This document shows, piece by piece, positions 51,656 through 60,038 of a DNA stretch of 64,000 bases. Below the pieces are notes generated by a model. The model was given only the letters and a program-made list of their open reading frames with translations. It ran no database searches and was not told where the DNA came from. Source of the DNA: Beijerinckiaceae bacterium (GTDB taxonomy: Bacteria > Pseudomonadota > Alphaproteobacteria > Rhizobiales > Beijerinckiaceae). Both the position numbers and the translations under genes were made by a program. The DNA is taken from NCBI GenBank assembly GCA_947475995.1, contig CANJNI010000001.1, forward strand, positions 164,222 through 228,221, in the 5' to 3' direction. How positions within the stretch are numbered: the first letter of the stretch is position 1; each line of letters begins with the position of its first letter.

Positions 51656-52684
51656 ATGCTGAAACGCATTCTGCTGAGCGCCGCCTGCGCGGCTGCGATT
51701 CTGGCCTCCCCTGCCGGCGCGGCCGATCCGGCGCTGATCGCCGCTGCCAAAAAGGAAGGCACGGTCACCTGGTACACGACGCAGATCATCAACCAGCTTG
51801 TCGCGCCGCTCGCGGGCGCCTTCGAAAAGAAATACGGCGTGAAGGCCACCTATGTGCGCGCTGACGCCAGCGAAGTGGCGTTGAGGGTCATCAACGAGGC
51901 GCGCGCCGGCAAGCTTCAGGTCGATGTGTTCGACGGAACGCTCACCTCGGCAGCGCTGAAGAAGGAAGGCCTGGCGCTGAAGTACATTCCCGAAAGCGCC
52001 AATCGTCTGCCCAAGCAGTTCGTCGACGCCGAGGGCTATTGGGCGGCCACCAACCTCTATGTGCTGACGCCCGGCTTCAACACCACGCTCGTCCCCAAGG
52101 GGACCGAACCGAAGACGCTGGCCGACCTGCTTGATCCGAAATGGAAGGGCAAGCTGGTGTGGAGTTCGAGCGCCGGATCGGCGTCCGGCCGCTCCGGTTT
52201 CGTGGGCCTCATTCTCGGCGAGATGGGTCAGGACAAGGGCATGGCCTATCTGCGCGATCTGGCCAAACAGAATGTGGCCGGCCTGCCGGTCGCGGCGCGT
52301 CAGGTGCTCGATCAGGTGATCGCCGGCGAATATCCGATTGCGCTCAGCATCTTCAACAATCACGCCACGATCAGCGCCGCGCAGGGCGCGCCCTCGGCGT
52401 GGATCCCCATGAATCCCGCGATGGGAACGCTCTCGGTCGCGTCGGTCGCCAAGGGCGCGCCGCACGAGAACGCCGGCAAGCTGCTGCTGGATTTTCTCGT
52501 CTCGGAAGAAGGACAGAAAATCTTCCGCGATGCAGCCTATATGCCGGTCGATCCGAACATCCCGCCGACCGATGCTTCGCTGCGTCCCGACGGCGACAAA
52601 TTCCGGGCCATCTATGTGACGCCCGAGCAGCTTGAATCGTCGATTCCCAAATGGGCGGAGCTTGCGAAGGATCTGTTCAAGTAG
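51656..52684 (+). CDS. ABC transporter substrate-binding protein, paralogue A
   Basis: 342 residues. Sec signal peptide (LLSAACAAAILASPAGAA), then LIAAAKKEGTVTWYTTQIINQLVAPLAGAFEKKYGVK and the DLLDPKWKGKLVW and AGKLLLDFLVSEEGQKIF segments of the Fbp/Pot class. It is closely similar along its whole length to the protein at 56673 on the opposite strand, with identical DNA tracts of 24-28 bases (for instance 52049-52076 against 57278-57305). GGAG precedes the ATG; a TTGACA (51604-51609) may be its -35 box. No permease or ATPase adjoins. It lies divergent from the mandelate racemase-like gene. Confidence 0.9.
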   Translation: MLKRILLSAACAAAILASPAGAADPALIAAAKKEGTVTWYTTQIINQLVAPLAGAFEKKYGVKATYVRADASEVALRVINEARAGKLQVDVFDGTLTSAALKKEGLALKYIPESANRLPKQFVDAEGYWAATNLYVLTPGFNTTLVPKGTEPKTLADLLDPKWKGKLVWSSSAGSASGRSGFVGLILGEMGQDKGMAYLRDLAKQNVAGLPVAARQVLDQVIAGEYPIALSIFNNHATISAAQGAPSAWIPMNPAMGTLSVASVAKGAPHENAGKLLLDFLVSEEGQKIFRDAAYMPVDPNIPPTDASLRPDGDKFRAIYVTPEQLESSIPKWAELAKDLFK

Positions 52685-52686
52685 CC

Positions 52687-52761
52687 CCGTCATTGCGAGG
52701 AGCGCAGCGACGAAGCAATCCAGCGCACAACCGATGGATTGCTTCGCTACGCTCGCAACGG
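52687..52761. repeat. REP-like palindromic repeat, second copy
   Basis: CCGTCATTGCGAGGAGCG...CGACGAAGCAATCCA mirrors TGGATTGCTTCGCTACGCTCGCAACGG around a short centre. It starts 3 bases after the binding-protein stop and ends 10 bases before the converging deacetylase stop, so it may also serve as a bidirectional terminator. It is the same element as at 14477-14561. Confidence 0.82.
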
Positions 52762-52771
52762 CGGCGAGGGC

Positions 52772-53587
52772 TCACCCCTGCTTCAGGCACAATTCCGCGA
52801 GTTCGCCCGTGGTAGTCCACCACACGTCTTCGAATGACGAGGCGTAACGGATCATCTGCTCGACCACATACGCATAGGCCGGGCGGCCCGACACATAGGC
52901 GTGGGCGCCGAACTGGAAGCACAGCGGCTCGTATTGCGCAGCGCCGCGCAGGGCGTCGATCTGGCTCTTGAAGAAGGCGAACAATTCGCCGCAACTCATC
53001 GGAGAGTCGCCCGGCCGACCGGAGATCATCCGCAGGTCGCCGTAATGCAGATGCGCGGTTGTCGGACAATCGACGATCCGGCGGCCGCCGATGTCCACGA
53101 TGCGCGGCAGGTCCGAGCCGTCATAGTGGTTGTGCCACATGAGGCCTTCCTCGGCGAGGATCTCGATGCTGCGCGTGGGGATGCTGCGGCCCGTCGCCAC
53201 CCAGCCCCTGGGGCGGAACCCCGCGACGGATTCAATCATCGCGAGCGCCTTGCGGACTGTCGCGCGATCTTCCTCGGGCGTCATGTCGCCTTGCGGATTT
53301 GACTGGTCGTAACCATGCGCGGCGATGTCATGCCCGCGGCGCACCATGTCGCGCACGAGGTCAGGAAACAGCTCCGCCACCATGGCGTTGAGATGGCAGG
53401 TGGCGCGCACGCCGCAGCGGTCGAACACATCCATCAGACGCGACGCACCGACCTGAATGCCGTAGTCGCGCGATGCCTGAACCTGCGCATTCTCGGCGGG
53501 CTTCGACCACCATTCGACCGGAAAATGCACCGCCATCGCCAAACGCTTGCCGGGCGGAAAATAGTTCGGCTTCTGCATTTGCTTCAT
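52772..53587 (-). CDS. Polysaccharide deacetylase family protein (PuuE/allantoinase-like subgroup)
   Basis: 271 residues, NodB-homology barrel. The HxxxH zinc pair is seen in RRGHDIAAHGYDQSNP near residue 87, followed by MTPEEDRATVRKALAMIESVAGFRPRGWVATGRS (motif 3-like with Arg/Gly). The N-terminal motif is HFPVEWW in place of the usual TFDDG, as in members acting on small amides (allantoin, N-formyl or imide compounds) rather than on polysaccharide. It is the last gene of the minus-strand operon, 25 bases after the acyl-CoA synthetase gene. The link with hydroxycinnamate use is unclear. Confidence 0.82.
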   Translation of the reverse strand: MKQMQKPNYFPPGKRLAMAVHFPVEWWSKPAENAQVQASRDYGIQVGASRLMDVFDRCGVRATCHLNAMVAELFPDLVRDMVRRGHDIAAHGYDQSNPQGDMTPEEDRATVRKALAMIESVAGFRPRGWVATGRSIPTRSIEILAEEGLMWHNHYDGSDLPRIVDIGGRRIVDCPTTAHLHYGDLRMISGRPGDSPMSCGELFAFFKSQIDALRGAAQYEPLCFQFGAHAYVSGRPAYAYVVEQMIRYASSFEDVWWTTTGELAELCLKQG

Positions 53588-53612
53588 GTTCCTTGAGGCG
53601 AACTGCGCGCGA

Positions 53613-55793
53613 TTATTTCGCGCGCAGCACCACGAGACCGTCCAGCGCCACCGCGCTTTGCCCGTTCGGCAGGGCCACGAACGGATTGATGTCGATGCTT
53701 TCGACCTGGTCGCCCATGTCGTGGGTCAATTCGGAAAGCGCCACGATGGCCCTGGCGACCGACTCGACATCGCAGGCCGCCGCGCCGCGATAACCGGCGA
53801 GCAGCTTCGAGACCTTGGTGCTCGCGATCATCTCGCGCGCCTGTTCGAGCGAGAGCGGGACAGGACCGAAGGCGACGTCCTTCTGAAGTTCCAGCAAAAC
53901 GCCGCCAGTGCCGAACATCACCACCGGGCCGACTTCAGGATCTCGCTGCACGCCGAGCACGCATTCGACGCCGCCCGACACCATCTGGGCCACGATGACG
54001 CCCTCGAACGCGGCGTTGGGCGCATGCTGGGCAAGGCTGGACTTGATGCGCGCAAAACCTTCGCGCACGGCGGCCGCATCCTTCACGCCGACCAGCACGC
54101 CGCCGACATCGGACTTGTGCTGGATTTGCGGCGAGACCACTTTCAGCACCACCGGATATCCAATGGAGTCAGCTACAGCCGCAGCAACGTCGGCGCTGGC
54201 CGCAACGGATTCCTTCGGAGAATGGATTGCGTAGAGTTCGAGCAGCTTTTTCGAAGAGGCCTCGTTCAGCACGCGACGGCCGTCTTCCATCACGTCCGCC
54301 TTGCCGACAAGGCCGGCGACGACAGATGCATCCGGCCTTGCCGTCATGCGCTGCGGGGCGGCATTGCCGCGCGCAAGCTGACGTCCGTAAACGCCTGCGG
54401 CCCGCACCGCCTTCATGCCCTTGTCGACCTCGTGCAGCATCGGCAGATGCGGCATCAGGGCGCGAAATTCGCGCGTGAAGTCCGAATACATGTAGGAAGC
54501 CATGGAGAGGACCGCGATGGGCTTGGCGGTTCCGCTGGCGACCATCTTGTCGACGGTCTTGAGATTTTCGATCTTGTTGTTGGCGCGCGCCACCTGCGGA
54601 AGTTCCTCCTGCAAGAGCAGCACGTCGAAGTTCGGATCGGCCTGCAGGATCTCGACGCATTTGAAATAGGCTTCGGCGCTGCTGAGCGCCGCAAAGCCTG
54701 CGTCGATGGGATTGCCGAGAGATGTTCCGACGCCCAGCACCTGCGTGAGCTTTTCGGTTGTTTCGGGGTCGAGCGCGGGAAGCTCGATATTGTTGCGCTC
54801 TGCGGCTTCGAGGATGAGCCCTTTCAGGCCGCCCGAAAATGTCATGGCGCCGACGCGCGTTCCTTTCGGGGGCGTTGCATGCGCCAGATATTCGGTCGTC
54901 TCGACCATCTCGTCGAGCGTATCAACGCGAATGACCCCGAGCGGACCGGCGACGGCGTCAAAGCAGGCGAGCGAACCCGCCAGCGAGCCGGTGTGCGCCA
55001 GCGCTGCAACGCGGCTGGCTTCCGAACCGCCGATCTTCAGCGCCACGACGGGCTTGCCGGCTTTCTGGGCCGTCGCGCAGGCGTCGCGGAAGTCGTCCGG
55101 ATTCTTGATCGCCTCAATGTAGCAGGCGAGCACCCGCACCTGCGGGTCCTGCGCGAAATAGCGAATATAGTCGGCGACATTGATGTCGATCTCGTTGCCC
55201 GCCGTGAGGCCGTAGCTCGGATAGAGCCCTCGCCCGCGCATGGCGCGAACGATCGCCATCACCACGCCGCCGCTTTGTCCGAAAACAGCGACCGGGCCCG
55301 GAGTCAGTTCGGTGACGCGATCGTCGTTCACCGACATCATCTGGCCCGGCACGGACATGTTGCCCATGCAATTGGGGCCTGCGACCGCAACGCCCGACTC
55401 GGCAATCGCACGCGACAGTTCTTCGCCCAGCGCGATGCCTTGCGGATCGCCGCCCTCGCCGAAACCGCTCGACAGAATCTGCGCGGAACGCGCGCCGGCG
55501 CGGCCTGCCTCGCGAATTGTCTCGATCGCCGCCTTGCCGGGCACGACGACCACGACATGATCCGGCGGCTCCGGCAACGACGACAGGCTGGGGTAGCATT
55601 TCTGCCCCCAGACTGTTTCATTGCGCGGATTCACCGGAAAGATCTTGCCCGGAAAGCCGTGTCGCGTCAGCGACCGAAAGGTGTTGGCCGCCCAGTTGCC
55701 GGGGCGATCGCTCGCTCCGACGATGGCGACGTTCTTCGGGTTGAGCAGCGCCCGAACACCCTCGATGCGACGCGACGTGTTGTTGTCCTGCAT
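53613..55793 (-). CDS. NDP-forming acyl-CoA synthetase (fused alpha-beta, FerA/ACD-type)
   Basis: 726 residues, making an acyl-CoA from acid, CoA and ATP with ADP release. Domains in order: CoA-binding (about 10-135, NVAIVGASDRPGNWAANTF), two succinyl-CoA-ligase-like domains (about 150-460, with VAGPNCMGN, GQSGGVVMAI and MTFSGGLKGLILEAAE), and an ATP-grasp domain (about 500-726, YPVVLKVVSPQIQHKSDVGGVLVGV). Because it follows a hydroxycinnamoyl-CoA hydratase/lyase-like gene by 22 bases, it could activate ferulate or p-coumarate; Sphingobium FerA is, as far as I know, of this NDP-forming class. Other acids remain possible. Confidence 0.88.
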   Translation of the reverse strand: MQDNNTSRRIEGVRALLNPKNVAIVGASDRPGNWAANTFRSLTRHGFPGKIFPVNPRNETVWGQKCYPSLSSLPEPPDHVVVVVPGKAAIETIREAGRAGARSAQILSSGFGEGGDPQGIALGEELSRAIAESGVAVAGPNCMGNMSVPGQMMSVNDDRVTELTPGPVAVFGQSGGVVMAIVRAMRGRGLYPSYGLTAGNEIDINVADYIRYFAQDPQVRVLACYIEAIKNPDDFRDACATAQKAGKPVVALKIGGSEASRVAALAHTGSLAGSLACFDAVAGPLGVIRVDTLDEMVETTEYLAHATPPKGTRVGAMTFSGGLKGLILEAAERNNIELPALDPETTEKLTQVLGVGTSLGNPIDAGFAALSSAEAYFKCVEILQADPNFDVLLLQEELPQVARANNKIENLKTVDKMVASGTAKPIAVLSMASYMYSDFTREFRALMPHLPMLHEVDKGMKAVRAAGVYGRQLARGNAAPQRMTARPDASVVAGLVGKADVMEDGRRVLNEASSKKLLELYAIHSPKESVAASADVAAAVADSIGYPVVLKVVSPQIQHKSDVGGVLVGVKDAAAVREGFARIKSSLAQHAPNAAFEGVIVAQMVSGGVECVLGVQRDPEVGPVVMFGTGGVLLELQKDVAFGPVPLSLEQAREMIASTKVSKLLAGYRGAAACDVESVARAIVALSELTHDMGDQVESIDINPFVALPNGQSAVALDGLVVLRAK

Positions 55794-55815
55794 GTGCGGC
55801 TTTCCGTCTTTCTCT

Positions 55816-56643
55816 TTAACGAATGAATTCGCCGAGACCCGGCTTGAACACCTTGTCGTCGAGGAACTGCTTCAAAGCCTTCTCGCGCCCCTTTTCCGGA
55901 TCGTTGAGCTTCAGCGCGTCGTGCTTGGCGTCGAGATAATCGAGCGCCTGATCCTTTGTCATGTGACGCACGCTGCGCAAGGCTTCCTTGGTGTATTTCA
56001 CGGCGGCGGGCGACTTCGCTTCAAGTTTGCGAGCGAGAATCATCGTCTCCTCGCGCAGCTTTTCCAGCGGAACAGACTTGTTGACGAATTTCATTGCGCC
56101 GGCTTCCTTGCCGGTGAACTGGTCGCCCGTCACCGAGTAGTAGATCGCATCGCGATAGCCGAGCACATTGGTGACCGCCCAGGCGACGAGGCCGCCGGGG
56201 ATGACGCCCCAATTCACTTCGGAAAGTCCGAACACCGCATTGTCGGCCGCAATCGCGAAGTCGCAGGCGATGACCGGCGTGAAGCCGCCGCCGAAGCAAT
56301 ATCCATGCACCATCGCAATCGTCGCCTTGGGGAAGGACGACAGGCGATTCCAGCGCCACTCGTGCGCGGCGCGACGCGCCTTCACGCGCGCCTTGGGGTC
56401 GCCTTCCGTGCCGCGGAAGTAGAGCTTGAGGTCCTGACCGGCGCAGAAGTTTCCGCCCGCGCCGGTGATGATGACGACGCGCGTCTGGTCGTCCATCTCG
56501 GCCCAGTCGAGCGCATCGCACATGTCCAGGTGCAGTTGCGGCGACATGGCGTTACGCTTTTCGGGGCGGTTGAGAATGATGAAGGTCACGCCTCCATCAC
56601 GCTCGATCTTCACGTTCTCAAGCTTGATCACATCATCGGCCAT
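55816..56643 (-). CDS. p-Hydroxycinnamoyl-CoA (feruloyl-CoA) hydratase/lyase-like crotonase
   Basis: 275 residues, the size of bacterial hydroxycinnamoyl-CoA hydratase/lyase (HCHL), which turns feruloyl- or coumaroyl-CoA into the aromatic aldehyde and acetyl-CoA. Along its length it follows that family: FIILNRPEKRNAMSP, AGQDLKLYFR (Tyr kept), MVHGYCFGGGFTPVIACD, FGLSEVNWGVIPGGLV (catalytic Glu kept), DYLDAKHDALKLND (Tyr kept) and the diagnostic end KQFLDDKVFKPGL. The retained Tyr pair binds the phenolic OH in HCHL. GAGGAGGAAATA precedes the ATG at 56643. It lies between a binding-protein gene and an acyl-CoA synthetase gene in one operon. Confidence 0.82.
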   Translation of the reverse strand: MADDVIKLENVKIERDGGVTFIILNRPEKRNAMSPQLHLDMCDALDWAEMDDQTRVVIITGAGGNFCAGQDLKLYFRGTEGDPKARVKARRAAHEWRWNRLSSFPKATIAMVHGYCFGGGFTPVIACDFAIAADNAVFGLSEVNWGVIPGGLVAWAVTNVLGYRDAIYYSVTGDQFTGKEAGAMKFVNKSVPLEKLREETMILARKLEAKSPAAVKYTKEALRSVRHMTKDQALDYLDAKHDALKLNDPEKGREKALKQFLDDKVFKPGLGEFIR

Positions 56644-56672
56644 TATTTCCTCCTCGGTTTGTTTGATGGTTT

Positions 56673-57707
56673 TTATTGAAACAGTTCCTTGTAGATGCTC
56701 GCCCACTTCGGCATCGCGGCGTCCGCCTGCTCGGGCGTGAAGGCGATGTAGCGCCAGTCCTTGCCGTCGGGACGCAAGGTCTTGTCTTTCGGGGGGATGT
56801 TGGGATCGACCGGCATGTAATCCGTGTCGCGGAAAATCTGCTGGCCTTCTGCGGATACCAGAAAGTCGATCAGCAACTTGCCCGCGTTCGGATGCGGCGC
56901 ATCCTTGGTGACGGACATCACGCCCGGCACCACGAAAGCGGGCTGCAGGGCGATCCACGCAGAAGGAGCGCCCTGGGCGGCGCTGATGCCGGCATGATTG
57001 TTGTAAATCTGGAGCGCAATGGAATATTCGCCGGCGATCACCTGATCCAGAACCTGCCGCGCCGAGACAGCGAGGTTGGCGACTTTCTGCTTCGAGAATT
57101 CGCGCAGGTACGCCATGCCCTTGTCGTCGCCCATTTCGGCGAGCACGAGGCCCACAAAGCCCGGCGCTGAGGAACTTGACGCGGCCGAGCCCCATGCGAT
57201 CTTGCCGCGCCATTTGGGGTCGAGCAGATCGGCGAACGTCTTCGGCTCCTGCCCCTTCGGGATGAGCGATGTATTGTAGCCGGGCGTCAGCACATAGAGG
57301 TTGGTGCCGACCCAGTAGCCTTCTGCGTCCACGTAATCCTTCGGCAGACGCGACGCGCCTTCGGGCACCCACTTCATCACGAGGTTCTGCTTCTTGAGCG
57401 CCGCAGAGGTCGGGATGCCGTCCACCACGTCGCCCTGCACCTTGCCGGCCTTGGCTTCGTTGACGACGCGCAAGATGACGTCCGGCGCATCGGAGCGCAC
57501 ATAATTGACCTTCACGCCGTATTTCTTCTCGAAAGCGTCAACGGCGGGGCGCACGAACTGGTTGACGATCTGGGTCGTGTACCAGATGACTTCGCCTTCC
57601 TTCTTGGCGGCGTCGATGAGGGCCTGATCGGCGGCTCCGGCGGCGACCGGGAACAAGGCGCTCGCCAGCAAGGCGGCGGCGATACGGCGTGTGATGGCGG
57701 CGCTCAT
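56673..57707 (-). CDS. ABC transporter substrate-binding protein, paralogue B
   Basis: 344 residues. Signal peptide (RRIAAALLASALFPVAAGAA), then LIDAAKKEGEVIWYTTQIVNQFVRPAVDAFEKKYGVK, LYVLTPGYNTSLIPKG, DLLDPKWRGKIAWGS and AGKLLIDFLVSAEGQQIFRD, aligned without large gaps to the paralogue at 51656. GAGGAAACGAGA precedes the ATG. It is the third gene of the minus-strand operon, 29 bases ahead of the HCHL-like gene, so the ligand may be a hydroxycinnamic acid or its ester product. No permease or ATPase lies in this operon. Confidence 0.9.
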   Translation of the reverse strand: MSAAITRRIAAALLASALFPVAAGAADQALIDAAKKEGEVIWYTTQIVNQFVRPAVDAFEKKYGVKVNYVRSDAPDVILRVVNEAKAGKVQGDVVDGIPTSAALKKQNLVMKWVPEGASRLPKDYVDAEGYWVGTNLYVLTPGYNTSLIPKGQEPKTFADLLDPKWRGKIAWGSAASSSSAPGFVGLVLAEMGDDKGMAYLREFSKQKVANLAVSARQVLDQVIAGEYSIALQIYNNHAGISAAQGAPSAWIALQPAFVVPGVMSVTKDAPHPNAGKLLIDFLVSAEGQQIFRDTDYMPVDPNIPPKDKTLRPDGKDWRYIAFTPEQADAAMPKWASIYKELFQ

Positions 57708-57759
57708 TCTCGTTTCCTCACATGACGACTATATTGCCGCCTTCGAATGCACTTTAGGA

Positions 57760-57783
57760 CGGTTGCCGACATGTGCGCAACCG
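57760..57783. promoter_or_regulatory. Inverted repeat upstream of the paralogue B binding-protein gene
   Basis: CGGTTGC (57760-57766) and GCAACCG (57777-57783) are exact mirror images with 10 bases between, 53-76 bases before the binding-protein start and in the only long gap (89 bases) inside the operon. It could be an operator for an internal promoter or a hairpin that trims the message after the hydrolase gene. Confidence 0.4.
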
Positions 57784-57796
57784 TTCGGGCTGCGCC

Positions 57797-58651
57797 TCAA
57801 TCGCGCAGAAAGGCGCGCGCCGTGGCCAGCAAGGCGTCGGGTTCGTCGTGCTGGACCCAGTGATCCGCGCCTTCGACATCATGAATGACGGCGTTGCGGA
57901 AATAGCTGATCCAGTTATTGCCCGCCGGGTCCGGCCTGCCGCTCGCGGTGCCGCGCACCAGCATCACCGGGCACTCGATCTGCTTCCAGATGCTCGCGTG
58001 TTCCTCAAAGCTCAGCCTGTAGGGCGTGCGCAACATGGTGTTGATGTCCGACTTCCAGAACCATGAGCCATCCGGAAGCTGCTTCACCCCGTGCTTCGTC
58101 AGATGCAATGCCTGTTCGGCGGTCAGGCGCGGGTGCGCCTCTCGCATGCGGGCAAGCGCGTCATCGAAAGTCGCGTAGCCGCGCGGGGCGCGCGCGTTAT
58201 TGCTCCGGATCTTTTCGATCCAGAGCTTCATCTGCTCGGGGACTGATGCGATCTTCATCGCTGCGGGCCGCAGGCCTTCGATGACCACCATGCGGGTCAC
58301 CATTTGCGGAAAGGTTCCGGCCAGCAGGAGGCTGATCGCGCCGCCCATCGAATGGGCGATGATCTTCGTGCGCTCGATCTTTTCCTGAAACAGGAAATTC
58401 GCCACGTCTGCCACGAAATCCGGCAGCGGATAGGAACTGCCGGGCGCCCAGTCGGAATCGCCATGCCCGCGCAGATCGAACGAGATCACATGATATTCGC
58501 CCTGCAGCCGCTGCGCGAAATAATCCCAGCTTCGTCCGTGATCGAGGCCGCCGTGCACGAGCAACAGCGGCGGAGCGTTCTCGTTGCCCCAGTCCCAGAC
58601 GTTCAGCCGCAGGCCCTGCGAGATGAAGGAGCGCGAAACAGGTTCGACCAT
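57797..58651 (-). CDS. Alpha/beta-fold hydrolase
   Basis: 284 residues. Seen: LLLVHGGLDHGRSWDYFA (oxyanion HG), VISFDLRGHGDSDW, the nucleophile elbow IAHSMGGAISLLLAG, and the catalytic His in EGADHWVQHDEPD. The lid region (about 130-200) is helical. Such enzymes hydrolyse esters, thioesters or C-C bonds; in this operon an esterase that frees a hydroxycinnamic acid or a thioesterase are the likeliest roles. It is 11 bases after the enoyl-CoA hydratase gene. Exact family not recognised. Confidence 0.85.
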   Translation of the reverse strand: MVEPVSRSFISQGLRLNVWDWGNENAPPLLLVHGGLDHGRSWDYFAQRLQGEYHVISFDLRGHGDSDWAPGSSYPLPDFVADVANFLFQEKIERTKIIAHSMGGAISLLLAGTFPQMVTRMVVIEGLRPAAMKIASVPEQMKLWIEKIRSNNARAPRGYATFDDALARMREAHPRLTAEQALHLTKHGVKQLPDGSWFWKSDINTMLRTPYRLSFEEHASIWKQIECPVMLVRGTASGRPDPAGNNWISYFRNAVIHDVEGADHWVQHDEPDALLATARAFLRD

Positions 58652-58662
58652 CGCGCTGCGTC

Positions 58663-59424
58663 TCAGCCCCGGTACCAGTTGGGCTTGCGCTTTTCCTTGA
58701 AGGCCGCGATGCCTTCGCGCGCTTCATCGGTCTGGATGCCGTGGCCCGCGCCGCGCGGCTTTGTGCGAACGCCGGTAATCGACTCGTGATTGTATTCGGC
58801 GATCTCGTGCTTGGTGATGCGTTGCGCACCCGGCGCGCCGAGCAGGAAGGCGTCGACAATCTGGTCGACAGCGGCTTCCATATTTTCCGAAGCGTGCAGT
58901 TCATGCGCCATACCGCTGCGCACCGATTCCGGACCCGTGATCCGTTCGCCCGAGAGCGCGTAACGGCGCAGGTTGCGCAGGCCGAGCGCGCGCTCCAGCA
59001 CCGGGACAACGCCGCCGGGCACGATGCCGAGCCGAACTTCAGGAACGGAGAAAAAGGCGTCTGGAAGAGCGTAAACGACGTCGCAGCAGGCCGTGACGCC
59101 TGCGCCCGCCCCGATGGCGCCGCCCTGCACGACCGCGACGGTCGGCTTGGGAAACTGATCAAGCTCGACCATCAGATCGGCGATATTATATTTCGGTCCC
59201 GGACCGTCTGTTTTCGGGCCGACATCGGCCCCGCCACAGAAATGCTTGCCGTTGGCGCGGATGACCAGCACCCGGACTTCCGGATTTGAAGCGAGGTCAG
59301 CAAGATGGGTGACGATCTCGTCGATCATCGTGGCGCTCAAGGCATTTCCCCGATCAGGCCTGTTGAAGGTGATCGTCGCCACGCCGCGCTTTGAAATCTC
59401 CGAAATGATCGTCTCGAAAGCCAT
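58663..59424 (-). CDS. Enoyl-CoA hydratase/isomerase family protein
   Basis: 253-residue crotonase. Seen: ITFNRPDRGNALSATMI, the oxyanion-hole ANGKHFCGGADVG, VQGGAIGAGAGVTACCDVV and FFSVPEVRLGIVPGGVVPVL. The second catalytic Glu (VPEVRLG) is present, but the position that is Glu in classical hydratases (GGGxE) is occupied by Val (GAGAGV), so simple syn-hydration is doubtful. The C-terminus PNWYRG resembles the hydratase-lyase group. It is the first gene of the six-gene minus-strand operon; its Shine-Dalgarno sequence can pair with an upstream arm. Confidence 0.84.
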   Translation of the reverse strand: MAFETIISEISKRGVATITFNRPDRGNALSATMIDEIVTHLADLASNPEVRVLVIRANGKHFCGGADVGPKTDGPGPKYNIADLMVELDQFPKPTVAVVQGGAIGAGAGVTACCDVVYALPDAFFSVPEVRLGIVPGGVVPVLERALGLRNLRRYALSGERITGPESVRSGMAHELHASENMEAAVDQIVDAFLLGAPGAQRITKHEIAEYNHESITGVRTKPRGAGHGIQTDEAREGIAAFKEKRKPNWYRG

Positions 59425-59432
59425 CCGGCACT

Positions 59433-59470
59433 TCCTCCGCTGCGATTGGTTCTGCGGAGGATACTATAGA
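59433..59470 (-). promoter_or_regulatory. -10-like box and Shine-Dalgarno-masking stem before the enoyl-CoA hydratase operon
   Basis: On the minus strand the ribosome-binding arm GCGGAGGA (59433-59440) is the exact complement of TCCTCCGC (59454-59461), with a 13-base loop, ending 8 bases before the ATG. Just upstream is TATAGT (about 59463-59468), a good -10 box. Whether the upstream arm is transcribed in full depends on the true start site, which would fall in or near it. Confidence 0.45.
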
Positions 59471-59507
59471 GAGGCCGGACGGCTCGCGAAAGTGCGCCGC
59501 CTGCGGC

Positions 59508-59912
59508 TCAGCCGCTCATTCGCGACGCAAGCCAATAGCCCGCCGCAGACGCCGAACCGCTCAGCACCGTTCCCCAGGCCATGTCGACGACGCTCATCGT
59601 GACGGGCCAGTTCTTCAGCGTGGCCAGATTGGTGAGGTCGTAGGTCGCATAAGCGAAGAAGCCGAACAGCGTCCCATAGAGCACAGCAGTCGTCATGGAG
59701 CCCGCCTGCAATCCCGGCGAAACGCCGAAAATCACAAGGCCCACCAGATAAAGCAGATAGAAAGCCACCGCGACGCTCCAGACCGGACGGTCGGACAGCA
59801 GGTCGCCAAGCTGGTTCTTGTAGAAATCACGCGCCACGAGGCCGAGCCAGATCGCGTCGGCGATCACGAACAGGGCGGCTGCGCCCGCATAGGCCCAGAG
59901 ATATTTCGACAT
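59508..59912 (-). CDS. DUF2177 family membrane protein
   Basis: 134 residues with four hydrophobic segments (AYAGAAALFVIADAIWLG, AVAFYLLYLVGLVIFG, TTAVLYGTLFGFFAYATYD and VVDMAWGTVLSGSASAAGY). The AIWLGLVARDFYK and YATYDLTNLATLKNWP stretches are signature segments of DUF2177, whose function is unknown. It lies 83 bases upstream of the enoyl-CoA hydratase gene on the same strand and is divergent from the maleylacetoacetate isomerase gene. Confidence 0.88.
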   Translation of the reverse strand: MSKYLWAYAGAAALFVIADAIWLGLVARDFYKNQLGDLLSDRPVWSVAVAFYLLYLVGLVIFGVSPGLQAGSMTTAVLYGTLFGFFAYATYDLTNLATLKNWPVTMSVVDMAWGTVLSGSASAAGYWLASRMSG

Positions 59913-60038
59913 GGCTGCTGCTCCGCCGGAACTGACCGGATGCAGGACTTACGGCGGCGCCCGCCGGGCGGATCAAACATGATTGACCGGCAAGCGCGGC
60001 AGCCTATGGTGCGCGCCACCAAGGCGGGAGGGCTGGCG

